Of a stretch of DNA of 64,000 nt, positions 52,981-63,314 are shown piece after piece; positions within the stretch are counted from its first letter, which is position 1; each line of letters starts with the position of its first letter. Source of the stretch: Tolypeutes matacus (taxonomy: Eukaryota; Chordata; Mammalia; Cingulata; Chlamyphoridae); NCBI GenBank assembly GCA_026826555.1, contig JAKSZT010054399.1, positions 2,352,781-2,416,780 of the forward strand, given 5' to 3'. A program made the translations under genes and the position numbers. The notes under the pieces are model-generated. The model made no database searches. It saw nothing but the letters and a program-made list of their open reading frames with translations, and was not told where the DNA came from.

Positions 52981-52993
52981 CAGAGAGACCTTT

Positions 52994-53095
52994 AATTTTT
53001 TTTTTTTTTTTTAACTGGGAGGTCCTGGGGATCGAACCCGCGTCCCTCCATATGGGAGACAGATGCCCAGCCATTTGAGCCACATCCATCCCCCA
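52994..53095 (-). mobile_element. DAS-SINE, tRNA monomer
   Basis: Poly(T), then 'ggggatcgaacccgcg'. A 10-bp TSD (agagaccttt) lies at 52984-52993 and 53096-53105. Confidence 0.96.
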
Positions 53096-53105
53096 AGAGA
53101 CCTTT

Positions 53106-53192
53106 GATTATTGCCATGGAAGTGTTGTACTGTCTTGAATGCCCACCACAGAGCCTGACACATGGTATTTAATAAGCATTTGGATGAATAAT
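53106..53192 (+). repeat. L2 LINE 3' end
   Basis: 'ttgaatgcccaccacagagc', 'ctgacacatggtatttaata' and 'agcatttggatgaat' form the L2 tail. Confidence 0.65.
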
Positions 53193-53214
53193 CTTTGGTC
53201 AAACTACAAGGGCA

Positions 53215-53395
53215 GTGGAGTATAAACCAGAAGACTTGTCTAGGAGTCTGGAGACCTGGACCCTGTCGGGTCTGCAATAAGCTGGACTTGTGAGTTTGGT
53301 CAAATCATTTAAAGCTGTAAGGCCTCGGTTTTCTCATCTGGCAGGTGGACAGACAGGATTAGATGTACTCCACGTTGCTTTGACACTCCTAATTT
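53215..53395 (+). repeat. MIR SINE
   Basis: 'tggagtataaaccagaagac', 'tctggagacctggaccc' and 'ggttttctcatctggcagg' follow MIR. Confidence 0.65.
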
Positions 53396-54185
53396 GTCTG
53401 GGTATGGGGGTCCTGGTGTCAGGAGAAGCAGGGGCTGGAGTCGCGGAATGCTGGAATGAGCGCTTCTTCCCACCGTTAGCACTCAGGGATGCAGGGGGAA
53501 TGGGCAGGAAAATGGGGGTGCAGTTCCCCTTGAAGCCCCCCACTGACTCACTGCCTGTCCCACCTAACCTGGGCTGGTGACGCCAGACATCTGCTTATTC
53601 CATCTGCATCAGCCGATGTTTATACAGTGCCCCCTGGATGCCTGAGCCTGAAGTCACCTGGTAGAGGGCATGCGTGAGAGGGTGGGAGGGGGTCTTGATT
53701 ACTCCAAAAGCCTCCATATGGACTGAATTTTTCCCATGCAAAACCGGAGTATGTGGGAGGTAGAAGGAGAGGGAAGGAGATGCTAATTTATTGCTCAGTC
53801 ATGTTTATTTTCACTCTTGGCTGGTTTAGGGCGTTTTTCTTAATGTAATAGGGTCACAATTTTATTGACTTCAAGGATGCTTGAAAGCTGTGTGTGTGTG
53901 AAAGAGAGTCTGTGTTAAGATGTCTTGGGTTCTCTTTTTTGCTCATGAATTTTTTTCCTATTAAAATTTTGAGTTTTGAAGTTATACCATTAGCCATCCT
54001 AAATAAAATTCCCTTCTCACAGACCATCCATCACAGCTATGGCCATCCTATAATGACCACTTTATTTGCTTAGGTCAAAAAGCAGGGTCTGATTTAGCAC
54101 TTTCTAAAAGAGGCTCCGTCAGCTTTGGTTTTCTTCCACCCATGTACACGCTGGAGTTTCTTTATGATCTTTAACAGTCAGGGGA
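53396..54185. other. Unassigned non-coding DNA
   Basis: Nothing recognised; a short TG run at about 53891-53900. Confidence 0.45.
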
Positions 54186-54189
54186 CTAG

Positions 54190-54310
54190 CTATTCTTTAT
54201 TGAGCACTGGGCAAGCCCTGTGTTTACATAATGAGGTAGGAAGCATTATCTACACTTTACAGATGAAGAAATTAAGGTTCATAGAAGTTAACCAGAATTA
54301 AAACACAGGT
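54190..54310 (-). repeat. MIR SINE, reverse
   Basis: 'tctttattgagcactgggca', 'tacactttacagatgaagaa' and 'attaaggttcatagaagtta' are reversed MIR. Confidence 0.7.
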
Positions 54311-55285
54311 CTTGTTGTATCTGTTCATATGCTACAAAGAGTCCCAAGAGTATAGGACATAAAGTATGATTTGGAGGATAAAAGATAGATTTAAAATGTG
54401 CCTGACTTGTAGGGCCAGGGAGGGGCACCGGCAAAACTAGGGCTCTTTGCTCCTGGTAAAAGAGGGAGCGAAAAGGAGTGGAATTGTTGAATGCAAAGAG
54501 GGGGTTCTAAAGCACCACAGCCCCCCTCCCTTACCCCAACCTGGGCTGTCCCTGAGTGGTCAACAGAGCCAAGTTCAGATCTGGGGAAACAGCCTTTATC
54601 GCTGCTACTGCCCCATCAGGAAAACTTACTCCCGGGAGGGCACAGCTCTGGGTGTCATTTCAGTTCATTCACCCCTAATGCTAGGCCCTGTGCTAGGGAC
54701 AGCGGTTGGAAAGTTAAATAAGGCCTGCTCCCCGCCCTTAAGGGGCTCGCAGCTTAGCTCTACCTGAGGTCTGCTCAAACTAGCAGCACCCAGCTAGGAG
54801 GAGAACATGGCACCCAGTCGTGGGGGGCACGGTCCCCAAGGTCCCAGATGAACCTCAGGCTGCACAAGAACCATCACCCTGGTTCCCTTTCCAAGTTCTG
54901 GGAGTTCTGTTGGGACCCTCAGGCAGCTGAGTAAGCACCTGAGAGTTCAAGTGCATCCAACGAAAGTCCCCTCGGTGGCACTGGTGGTGCTGGCTGCAGA
55001 ACAATGATTAAGTTTTTGAATGTGTGTTCCGTTCAATGGCCATTAGGTAATAACTTGTTATGACAGCCCTTGACACCATTTTCTGTGTTAGATTTATGCT
55101 CTTGGGGAAAGGACAGTGTCTGCCAAACTATCAAGGCACTGCTGGGGTCGTACTTATTTTTTTAAAAATCACTTTTTTTCATGCTCATGGAAAAGATGTC
55201 AAAATTTCCTTACTCTTGAACTGTTTCCCTGTTTTTCTTTGTTACTGATCTCTTCCCTTCTGAAAATAGGGGAAAAAAAGTGTAA
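54311..55285. other. Unassigned non-coding DNA
   Basis: 54650-54760 resembles an old dispersed repeat ('ctaggccctgtgctagggac'). Otherwise nothing recognised. Confidence 0.4.
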
Positions 55286-55292
55286 GGATAGG

Positions 55293-55386
55293 GGATCTGG
55301 TATATATAGCTCAGTGGTTGAGCGCCGGCTTCCCACATACAAGGTCCCAGGTTCAATCCCTGGCCCAAGTACCTAAAAAAAAAAAA
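55293..55386 (+). mobile_element. DAS-SINE, tRNA monomer (older type)
   Basis: 'tatagctcagtggttgagcg' and 'ggttcaatccctggccc', then A-tail. Aged flank repeat (aagtgtaaggatag / aagttttacgatag). Confidence 0.9.
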
Positions 55387-55499
55387 AAAGTTTTACGATA
55401 GCAATTTAAGGATGATAGACATGTGACCATATGTGCATCAAGGAGCATTTTAGGCATGCAACTTAGTAATTTTTCTGAAACATTGTATGTGTCTAGTTA

Positions 55500-56270
55500 T
55501 TTGTAATAGTATATTTTATTTTTCAGAATTGAATTTCATCCAGAAAGGTGAAGATAGTTTGAATCTGTAAATTCATGGAGACAGAAAGTAAATTACAGGT
55601 TACCAGTGGCAGGGTTGGGGATGGGGAATGGGAAGTTATTGCCGAATGGGCACAGAGTTTCTCTTTGGGGTGATGGAAAAGTTTTGGTAATGGATCGTGG
55701 TGATGGAAGCACAACATCACGGATGTAACTAACAGCACTGAATTGTATGCTTGAAAGTGGTTGTGATGGTTTGAAGCTGTGTGTACCCCAGAAAAGTATA
55801 TTCTTAAAGTTAATCCATTCCTGTTGTGTGGAACCATTATAAGTAGGATTTTTGGTGAGTAGGATCTTAACTTATGATGTGATCCATCTCATTTAGGGTG
55901 GGTCTTAATCCTTTTACTGGTGTCCTTTATAAGAGAGTGAAATTCAGATAAAGAGAGAGAAAGCCATAGAAGCAGGAAACTGAAAGCAATGAAACCCAGG
56001 AGAGAAGGGAGGGGCCAGCAGATGCCACCATGTGATAGAAGAGTCCAGGATCACCAGCAGCTGGTTCAGGAAGAAGGTACGGTCTCGACGATGCCTTGAT
56101 TTGGACATTTTTATGGCTTAAGTACTGTAAGCTTGCAAGCTAATAAATTCACATTGTAAAAGCCAACCCATTTCTGGTATATTACTTTCAGCTGCCTAGC
56201 AAACTAGAACAGTAGTTAAAATGGGCAATGCTTTGTTGTATATATGTTACAAAAATAATTTTTCTAAAAA
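55500..56270 (+). repeat. L1M 3' UTR interrupted by a solo LTR
   Basis: 'acaggttaccagtggcaggg', 'ggcacagagtttctctttgg', 'gatggaaaagttttggtaat' and 'actgaattgtatgcttgaaa', then after the LTR 'ttaaaatgggcaatgctttg' and 'tatatatgttac', follow the classic L1M 3' end. Confidence 0.85.
55762..56211 (+). mobile_element. ERVL/MaLR-class solo LTR inside an L1M
   Basis: TGTGATGG...AACA ends with 5-bp flanks gtggt (55757-55761) and gtagt (56212-56216). Internal blocks include 'tgatccatctcatttagggt', 'ctggtgtcctttataagaga' and AATAAA near 56142. Removing it rejoins the L1M 3' UTR exactly. No viral genes remain. Confidence 0.9.
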
Positions 56271-56399
56271 AAGGAAAAAGAAGGGTGAACATTTAATCTT
56301 TGTTCTTTTTAGAATTTATATTGAGGCTATTGTTTCATTCTCCCCTACATTAGCATGTAGAGAATGGTTCCTTATCAGTGGTATTAAAAGCTAGTTCTA

Positions 56400-56565
56400 G
56401 GGAAGCGGCTGTGGCTCAATCAGTGGGGCTCCTGTTTACCATATGGGAGGCCCCTGGTTCGGTTCCTGGTTCCCGGGGCCTCCTGGTGAAGGCGGGCCCG
56501 CCCGCACAGCGTGGTTAGCTGACCCAGGGAGCACAAGCAGCAAGGGGGTGATAAATGAATAAATA

Positions 56566-56593
<28 letters not shown>
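56400..56593 (+). mobile_element. DAS-SINE, DAS-III-like, with B-box duplication
   Basis: A perfect 14-bp TSD (aaaagctagttcta) lies at 56386-56399 and 56594-56607. The B-box region is partly duplicated (ggttcggttcctggttccc, 56456-56475). Confidence 0.97.
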
Positions 56594-56603
<10 letters not shown>

Positions 56604-56620
56604 TCTAAGACATTGCATGG

Positions 56621-57251
56621 TGTTAGGGGGTGAACTGTGTCCCCCAGGAATGGTACATTGAAGTCCTAACTCCTTGTATCTGTGAATGTGGCCTTATTTG
56701 GAAATAGGGTCATTGCAGATTGAATTAGTTAATATGAGGTCAGACCGGACCAAGGTGATTCCTTAATCCGACTTGACAGGTGTCTTTATAAGAAGGGGAG
56801 AAGGGGGAAGCGGCTGTGGCTCAGTCAGTAGGGCTCCTGTTTGCCATGTGGGAGGCACCGGGTTCGGTTCCCGGGGCCTCCTGGTGGGGGCAGGCCCGCC
56901 CGCGCAGCGTGGTTAGCTGACCCAGCGAGCACAGGCAGCAAGGGAGGGATGAATGAATAAATAAATAAAAATCTTTATTAAAAAAAAAAAAAAAAAAAAG
57001 AAGGGGAGAAGGCAGAGGTGGGAGGGATGCACCCACAAATGAAGGGACACCAAGGATTGCAGGCAGACATTAGAAACTGGAAGACACAAGGGAGGATTCT
57101 TCCTTGCAGGTTTCGGATGGCACCTGGCCCTGGCCTTGACACCTTGATTTTGGACTTCTGCCCTCCAGAACTGGGAGACGATGAATTTCTGTTGTTTTTA
57201 AACCTCCCAGTTGGTGGTATTTTGCTGAGGCAGCCCCAGGAAACGAAGGCA
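56621..57251 (+). mobile_element. MLT1-like MaLR solo LTR with nested SINE
   Basis: TGTTAGGGGGTGAACTGTGT start, 'tggccttatttggaaatagg', 'ggtgtctttataagaagg', 'ttgattttggacttctgccc' and end 'aggca' at 57251. 5-bp flanks catgg / gatgg. A DAS-SINE splits it at 56805-56997. Confidence 0.88.
56805..56997 (+). mobile_element. DAS-SINE, DAS-III-like
   Basis: A perfect 15-bp TSD (aagaaggggagaagg) lies at 56790-56804 and 56998-57012, inside the MaLR LTR. Confidence 0.98.
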
Positions 57252-57675
57252 GATGGGAAATTTATTTGGACCGTATTTAGGTGTTTATTTTGGGCTTGTG
57301 TCTATGTGTATAGTTCTGAGGGACAAGTTGGCCAAAGGAAATTTATCTGTATTTCTTCCTGTACAGGGCCTTCTAAGAAACCATGTAGAAAATGGTTCCA
57401 TTACAAGAATGGGGCATGTGGCCCAGTGAGTGCAGGGACCTGGGGTTCATTTAAGGAATATTGATTATGGAGCTGCTCTGGGTCAGACATGGTAGGCTCT
57501 CAACAAATTATTAAATAATGTTTTGGTTGAGTGAAACGTTTTCCTCCTCAGTGAATCCAACCTCTCCATCAACGAGGGGTCAAGCAGGATTAAGTCAACA
57601 TTTGGTCTCTGTGAATAACAGTTAAAAATACTTTTTAGATCTTTGAGCCTATTCAAAGTTTTCTGAATCTCACTT
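57252..57675. other. Unassigned non-coding DNA
   Basis: Nothing recognised. Confidence 0.45.
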
Positions 57676-57679
57676 AAGA

Positions 57680-58440
57680 AAACAAAAATATATGGGGACA
57701 CGTCAAAGCCTTTGACTTCGGTATACCTATCAACTCAGCAATTTTGCTTGTATTTATTTTATTCTTTTTAAAAGATTTTATTTATTTATTTATTTATCCC
57801 CCCCTTGCTGCTTGTGCTGTGTCCATTTGCTGTGCGTTTTTCTGTGTCTGCTTGTCTCCCTTCGTTGGGTCATCTTGCTGGGTCAGCTCACCATGCCTCT
57901 CAGGCTGGCTTGCCCTCACCAGAAGGACCCGGGAATCAAACCCAGGGTCTCCCATATGGTAAACGGGAGCCCTATTGATTGAGCCACATCTGCTTCCCTA
58001 GCAATTTTGCTTTTAGAATCTAGTCTAAGGAAGTCATTGTGGCTGTACCTAAAGGTTGAGTTGTACAGATATCCATCTCAGCTTTGGTTATAGTAGGGAA
58101 AACTGGAAACAACTTATATATCCAGCAAGAATCATGGATTAAATAACACATGGTATATCCATAAAGTGGGATATTATAATATCATTTAAGATGGTGCTAA
58201 AGAAGAAAATTTAGTGGGGTGGAAAAATGTTGATGACACACAGTTAAGAAATGATAGGCATACAATTCTCTTGTAGCTAAAGAATGTACATTCATGCATA
58301 GAAAAGACTAAATGTATGTGACAAAATGTTAATGGTTATCTTTGGTTGGTGAGATTATGAGTGAAATTATTCATCTTATTTTTGAATAGTTATGATGATC
58401 ACATATGGCTTTTGTAGCCAAAAAAAAATCACTTAAAAAA
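57680..58440 (+). repeat. Old L1 3' region split by a SINE
   Basis: 'ggaaaactggaaacaactta', 'taaataacacatggtatatc', 'gtgggatattataatatcat', 'gaaaagactaaatgtatgtg' and 'ttggtgagattatgagtg' follow an old L1 3' region. Confidence 0.75.
57750..58000 (-). mobile_element. DAS-SINE, chimeric, long-body form
   Basis: Reversed copy of the 33477-type body, with the extra internal segment absent from DAS-III copies. A perfect 13-bp TSD (agcaattttgctt) lies at 57737-57749 and 58001-58013. Confidence 0.97.
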
Positions 58441-58449
58441 GTTACATCA

Positions 58450-59185
58450 AAAAACACTAAATGAGAAGCTCTTTTTGGATGAAATCTCAAATAGATCAGC
58501 AGCTCAAGTTGTCTGTAGTTCAAATGGAGATAAGATATGTGTGGGGAGATGTTTGACCTTGAGGCCTCTATATGTTCTAAAATCCAGAATTCTGTACTGA
58601 TTTTTTTTTTTTTTTTTTTTACAAAATGTGTAAGTCATTATTCCTCTCACACAACTCTGGAAAGTATGAGGAATTACTTCTGCCCCACTTGGGCAAGTAA
58701 CCATGTATATAGCTCTCGAGGTTTTAGTAAGGGCCAATCAGATGGATCTCATGATAGATTTTAACTTCTAATGGGCAGGGGTAGAAGAATCCTGTTGTTG
58801 TAATGAATGGTCTATTTAAATTCCTTTATTTTCAAGAAATGAAATGGCAATCCTGACAAGAACTTCTAAGTAGGGAGCCATGTTGTGTCTTCTAGATGAT
58901 TCTGTATGTTGAATTTTCATGAAAAATAAATCTTAGTAAGGGTTGGTTACTAAATAAGTGGCTTGTTTTAAGAGCCTACAACCTCCTTGGGAAGGGGAGC
59001 TACTTTTTATTTCTCTCAATGGGGGTTGCTGACAGACCTTTCTGGTAGGACTGGGGTTAACTATCCCACTGCCTCACACCTCCCTCCCATGGAGGTTCTT
59101 TGTGGTTCTTGACTCACTGGCTGGGCTGGAAAAACAACTGGTTGTGTGCTAATGTAACAGCTACTCTTTCCATGGCACTTTTGCT
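58450..59185. other. Unassigned non-coding DNA
   Basis: Contains a T-run of about 20 at 58601-58620. No family or exon recognised. Confidence 0.45.
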
Positions 59186-59196
59186 TCCACATTCTT

Positions 59197-59380
59197 TTTT
59201 TTTTTTTTAAAGATTTTACTCATTTGTTCATTTATCCCCCCCTTGCTGCTTGTGCTCGCTGGGTCAGCTAACCACGCCGTGCGGGCGGGCTTGCCTTCAC
59301 CAGGAGGCCCCAGGAACCGAACCCGGGGCCTCCCACATGGTAAACGGGAGCCCTACTGATTGAGCCACAGCCACTTCCCG
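59197..59380 (-). mobile_element. DAS-SINE, DAS-III-like
   Basis: A perfect 11-bp TSD (tccacattctt) lies at 59186-59196 and 59381-59391. Confidence 0.97.
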
Positions 59381-59391
59381 TCCACATTCTT

Positions 59392-60830
59392 GATTACATT
59401 CAATCCTCTTCTCAACGTGTGAATATTTCTACTTAGAAATGAGGAAAATGAAAACTCAGTTAGGTGGACTGTGAGTGACTGAGCTGAGATCTCAACCCTA
59501 GTCTCTGATACCAAATTCTATAATTTCCCACAATTTTTCTGCTAGTTGGAGTTTTATTAAGGACAAAATATTATATACTATTTAGCCAGAAATTTCCTGC
59601 ATTAAATTGGAATGGCTAGCTTTTATAGGTAGAAATATAATGTAATAGATATTTCATTTACATGGTATATTTTATATAATATTTTTAGACCTTTTTTCAA
59701 ATATTTATTTTACATGGTCTTTCAAGGTGTAAATATTAATGTGGTATTACTTTATAATATCATCATACTTTTTAATTTATAGCATCCCTAAAAAATCTCA
59801 CACATTCTCAGTGGAGTGACTTGTTAAGCCATGTCTCAACTTGAGAATGTACAATTTGGATAAATAGGTAAAACTCAGATGGCAGAAATGGAAATAGAAA
59901 ACATGACTCATGAGCACCTAATTCCATGTGAGAAATTATCTGTTTGGCAGACTTGAAACTGATTTTCTGTGATTAGAGAATTCGTTTGGGTACAGATTTA
60001 GCAAGTGGTATGTTAGGGGTTGCAATTGGAGCTCTCGGGAAGACTTGGCATCATTAAGGTAACACCGTGTTTTCTAAATGAATGTCTCTAGGGAACTGAA
60101 ACATCGCAGCACTCTCCACATCTTCTTTGTGGGCTAGTGATTCCACTTGCGTCATTATCGCCATCCTCATGGTCAATGGCGGTTGAAGGGAAACTGAGGC
60201 ATTGAACAGAGAAATGAGGTGTCTGAGGCCTCAGAGGTGGTGAAGGCTCATGACCACGTCCTCTGGATGAGGATATTTAGGACCTAGATAGGTGACAACT
60301 TCAGCACTAAAGCTGTATGAGAGAAAGACAGACTGGAGTAATGGCCCTCAAACTTTATGAGGGTGAGGACCCCTTGTTAATATCAGAGAATTTAATGAGC
60401 CCCATGTGACAGTCATTATGGTTTTAATTATCTTATTGCTAGGAATGACTTGGTATGAGTATGGATTGCAACTACCTTGAAATTACCCTCAAGGGACCTG
60501 TGGCCTCCAGGGAGGGAACCACTGGAGAGGACCAAGGAGTGCAGCGCGTACCAGTACTCCAAATACTCTTGCTTTCAACTTGCTTCTCTGTTTTTTCCAC
60601 CCTCTATGCTCTGGATTTCCAGAATTAGGAATATGAGAGTGGGCTCCTTAAGGAAACCTCCTGTTTTGTTGCAGCTGGATATGGCCGCGAAGAAATCTCA
60701 AGTGGGGCCCATCACACCAGATAGGATGGCTTTTAGTAAGCTCCATGGTGAGATGCTTCTAGACCGATTAATTTGAATGAGTGAAGTTCGAGGTATTCCT
60801 AGGGAAGCTGTGTCTTGTCAGCTTGTCTTT
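59392..60830. other. Unassigned non-coding DNA
   Basis: 60150-60250 is MIR-like in reverse ('gggaaactgaggcattgaac'). The rest is unique; an open frame at 60477-60776 has no recognisable family. Confidence 0.45.
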
Positions 60831-60844
60831 TGAAATAAATTATG

Positions 60845-60954
60845 GGGAAACAGATGTGGCTCAAGAGGTTTGGCGTCTGTCTACCATATGGAGAGACCGG
60901 GGTTCGATCCCCGGTACCTCCCGGTAAAAAAAAAAAAAAAAAAAAAAAAAAACA
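60845..60954 (+). mobile_element. DAS-SINE, tRNA monomer
   Basis: A box, B box ggttcgatccccgg, about 27 A. A perfect 13-bp TSD (gaaataaattatg) lies at 60832-60844 and 60955-60967. Confidence 0.97.
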
Positions 60955-61151
60955 GAAATAAATTATGCAGCCTTACAACTGAGTTTCTAGACAAATTCCC
61001 TTTGCCTCCCTTGCTTTCCTCTGTATTTTCTAAGCTTTCCTTAGTCATTTGTATTAGTTGTATAATAAAAATGAATTTAAAAGGCTACCAACTTTAATTT
61101 CTCTTCTTGGGACTCTGGTGTTTTTTTTTTTTTTTTCCTTTCCCCTGACAG

Positions 61152-61270
61152 CCTTCCTCTTTGCTGACGCTAATGGAAGAAAGCATGTTTCTGATCACGG
61201 TGTTTGTGTAAGACCACAGAAGTCTGGAGGAGGATTTTGTGCCCTTAAGGGCATGCTTCGATCTAACGGG
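61152..61270 (+). other. Candidate exon (119 nt)
   Basis: A 29-nt polypyrimidine tract of 16 T then CCTTTCCCC leads to 'tgacag' (AG at 61150-61151). The segment ends at 'cggg|gtaaga' (GT at 61271). Both splice sites are near consensus. One of three frames is open across the segment (FLFADANGRKH...GMLRSNG), but I recognise no protein, so a non-coding exon or chance is equally possible. Confidence 0.3.
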
Positions 61271-61274
61271 GTAA

Positions 61275-61785
61275 GATTGGAGAACAAGTTTGTGGGTTGG
61301 TAGATATTTTGGGAACTGTCTACCAAGTCAATCTGTATTATGTATAAAAACAATAATTTTCCAGGCAGGGCTTTTGTTGTTGTTGTTATTGTCTGTCAAG
61401 TTCAGCAGCGGCTCAGCATGAACTCTGTGATGGTAAGAGTAGTTGACAATTGAGATCTAGTAGGGAAGGGTTCGCCTCTGATATGCTGGCTCCCTGGGAG
61501 GTTTGGCATTTGTGTGGCACTAACGTGATAATCAGAAGTGAAATTTTGCCCATGTGATATAGATATCGTACCCGGGCCTGGCTGGTTTCTCTCTCCTTTG
61601 AAGAATAAATTAAGCTGTTTATTCTTGTGATGTTTATTAGCTCTGCCTGACCTGATTTCCATCACCCAGATTATGTAAACATGGTGTCCCAAGTTCTCTG
61701 GCCCAGGAGTCATTGTGATCAAAATAAACATTATTTCACATAAGTCTTTATTCTGTTTCCTAATCTATAGGTGAAAACAGTGACA
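61275..61785. promoter_or_regulatory. Candidate conserved non-coding block
   Basis: No repeat recognised. Forkhead-like cores (tgtttatt at 61617-61624 and 61631-61638, gtaaaca at 61675-61681) cluster with AT-rich complex sequence. Function inferred only. Confidence 0.3.
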
Positions 61786-61789
61786 GAGG

Positions 61790-62574
61790 GGGCTTGTTAT
61801 TTTCTTTGATTTATGGCATTTCTAAGCTGAGCATGGAAGGAGATAAAAGGAAGCGGCGGAAAACTTACTCTGGGGTTCAAGTTGACCTACTGTGGAGTTT
61901 CCAGCAAGGACATGGATTTGAGTGTCACTTTCAACTGTCCACTTTCTTTTGGAGGAGGGCTTCTCAACCCCAAAGAAGCTAGAGATAGAGAATGCTTCTA
62001 AGCTGATGCTAGTAGCTAACATAAGTCAAAATTCATCACTCCTTTACATATCTAGCCCAAAAGTCTGTAGGTCTCACTAACTTGTGGGTGCAGAGTGAAT
62101 TCTGCTGGCTCAGTGGCCCTCATTTGCCTTCCAGTCAACATCTCACATGCTCCTTCTGGTACCTCTCTGGGTTCCCCACTGATAGTTGTGCTGTTGCCTG
62201 CTCCTCTTCATCATTTGTCTCCAGCGTTGCTGCCTTGTCTTATTGCTGCTGCTTGGAACATGCTTGGGCAAGTGATGAGCTGATGTCACCTTGGACCGGT
62301 CCCCTCTGGACCTCCAGCATTTCCTTGGTGCCGTTGCGCTTGTGCGTCACTATGTTATATGGGTCCCCAGAGTCCTGCCAGCTGCTGACTGGCTGCTCCT
62401 GATGCTCTTGCTGGTGGTTAATTCTCTTTCCATAGGCCCCCGCTTATCCTACAGGTTAGCACTGTACCTTCAGTATACCAGGAAGCAGCAACTTGAAGTT
62501 TCCTTGGGCCATTGCCATGCTCTCCGCTCAGCCTCTGCAAATGTCCAGAGAATACGGCATACTCAGGGACAGGC
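61790..62574. other. Unique DNA, coding-like patch on the minus strand
   Basis: 62575-62090 read on the minus strand has a GC-balanced, coding-like texture with patches of open frame (about 62569-62418 and about 62370-62240), separated by stops or frame changes. It might be an old processed pseudogene. No parent gene is recognised. Confidence 0.25.
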
Positions 62575-62632
62575 ATGTTGGGGTAGTGGTTAACAGTACA
62601 GGTTAACAGTACAGGCTCTGAAGCCACTGAAT
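62575..62632 (+). repeat. MIR fragment with internal 13-bp duplication
   Basis: 'gtagtggttaacagtacagg' and 'caggctctgaagccactgaa' match the MIR 5' end. The unit ggttaacagtaca is repeated twice at 62589-62614. Confidence 0.6.
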
Positions 62633-62644
62633 GGTTTTCCTTTG

Positions 62645-62815
62645 TTTAAAATATGGTTTTATGTATATATATAAAATTTGCTGCTTTAACCATTTCTTCT
62701 TTTCTTTCTTTATTTTTTTAAATTGTTGTCTACTTTAACCATTTTAAAGTGTATAATTCACTGGCATTAATTACTTTTACAATGTTGTACCACCATCACC
62801 ACCATCTGTATTCCT
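62645..62815 (-). repeat. L1M 3' UTR fragment, reverse
   Basis: 'aaccattttaaagtgtataa', 'ttcactggcattaattactt' and 'acaatgttgtaccaccatca' are reversed L1M 3' UTR. Confidence 0.8.
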
Positions 62816-62819
62816 TTAC

Positions 62820-63314
62820 TGGTTGCTAAGACAAATACCATGCAATGGGTTGGCTTAAACAACAGGAATTTGTTGGCTCATGGTTTTGAGAAGTCCAAAA
62901 TTGAGGTACCAGCAAGGGAATACTTTCTCCCAGAAGACTGTGGTGTTCTGGGACTGGCTGCTGGCGATTCTTGGTCCTTGGCTTTTCTGTCACATGGAAA
63001 TGCACATGGCAGCATCTTCTCCTTTCTCTTCTGGGTTCCATTGACTTCCTGCTTCTTGCTTCTTCTGTGGCTTCCTTTCTTTTTTATTTTTTTTATTTTA
63101 CCGGGAGGTCCCGGGGATCGAACCTAGGTCCCTCCATATGGGAGACAGATGCCCAACCATTTGAGCCACATCCGCCCCCATGTGGCTTCCTTTCTATGTC
63201 TAATTTCCTTTGCTTATAAGGACTTCAGCCATATTGGGTTAAGGCCCACCCTTCTTCATTTGGGGCACATGTTAACTAGTAACATCTTCAAGATGGAATA
63301 TTACATCTTTAACA
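62820..63314 (-). mobile_element. MaLR-like LTR, reverse, with nested SINE
   Basis: 'ggttggcttaaacaacagga', 'atttgttggctcatggtttt', 'cttataaggacttcagccat' and 'aactagtaacatcttcaaga' match reversed MaLR-type LTR blocks. It is split at 63081-63180 and abuts L1 sequence at 63315. Confidence 0.65.
63081..63180 (-). mobile_element. DAS-SINE, tRNA monomer
   Basis: A perfect 15-bp TSD (tgtggcttcctttct) lies at 63066-63080 and 63181-63195. Confidence 0.98.

Noticed and set aside
57018..57464. 148-codon open frame
   Set aside because: It starts inside a MaLR LTR and runs into unassigned DNA. No domain, splice signal or protein-like conservation pattern recognised.
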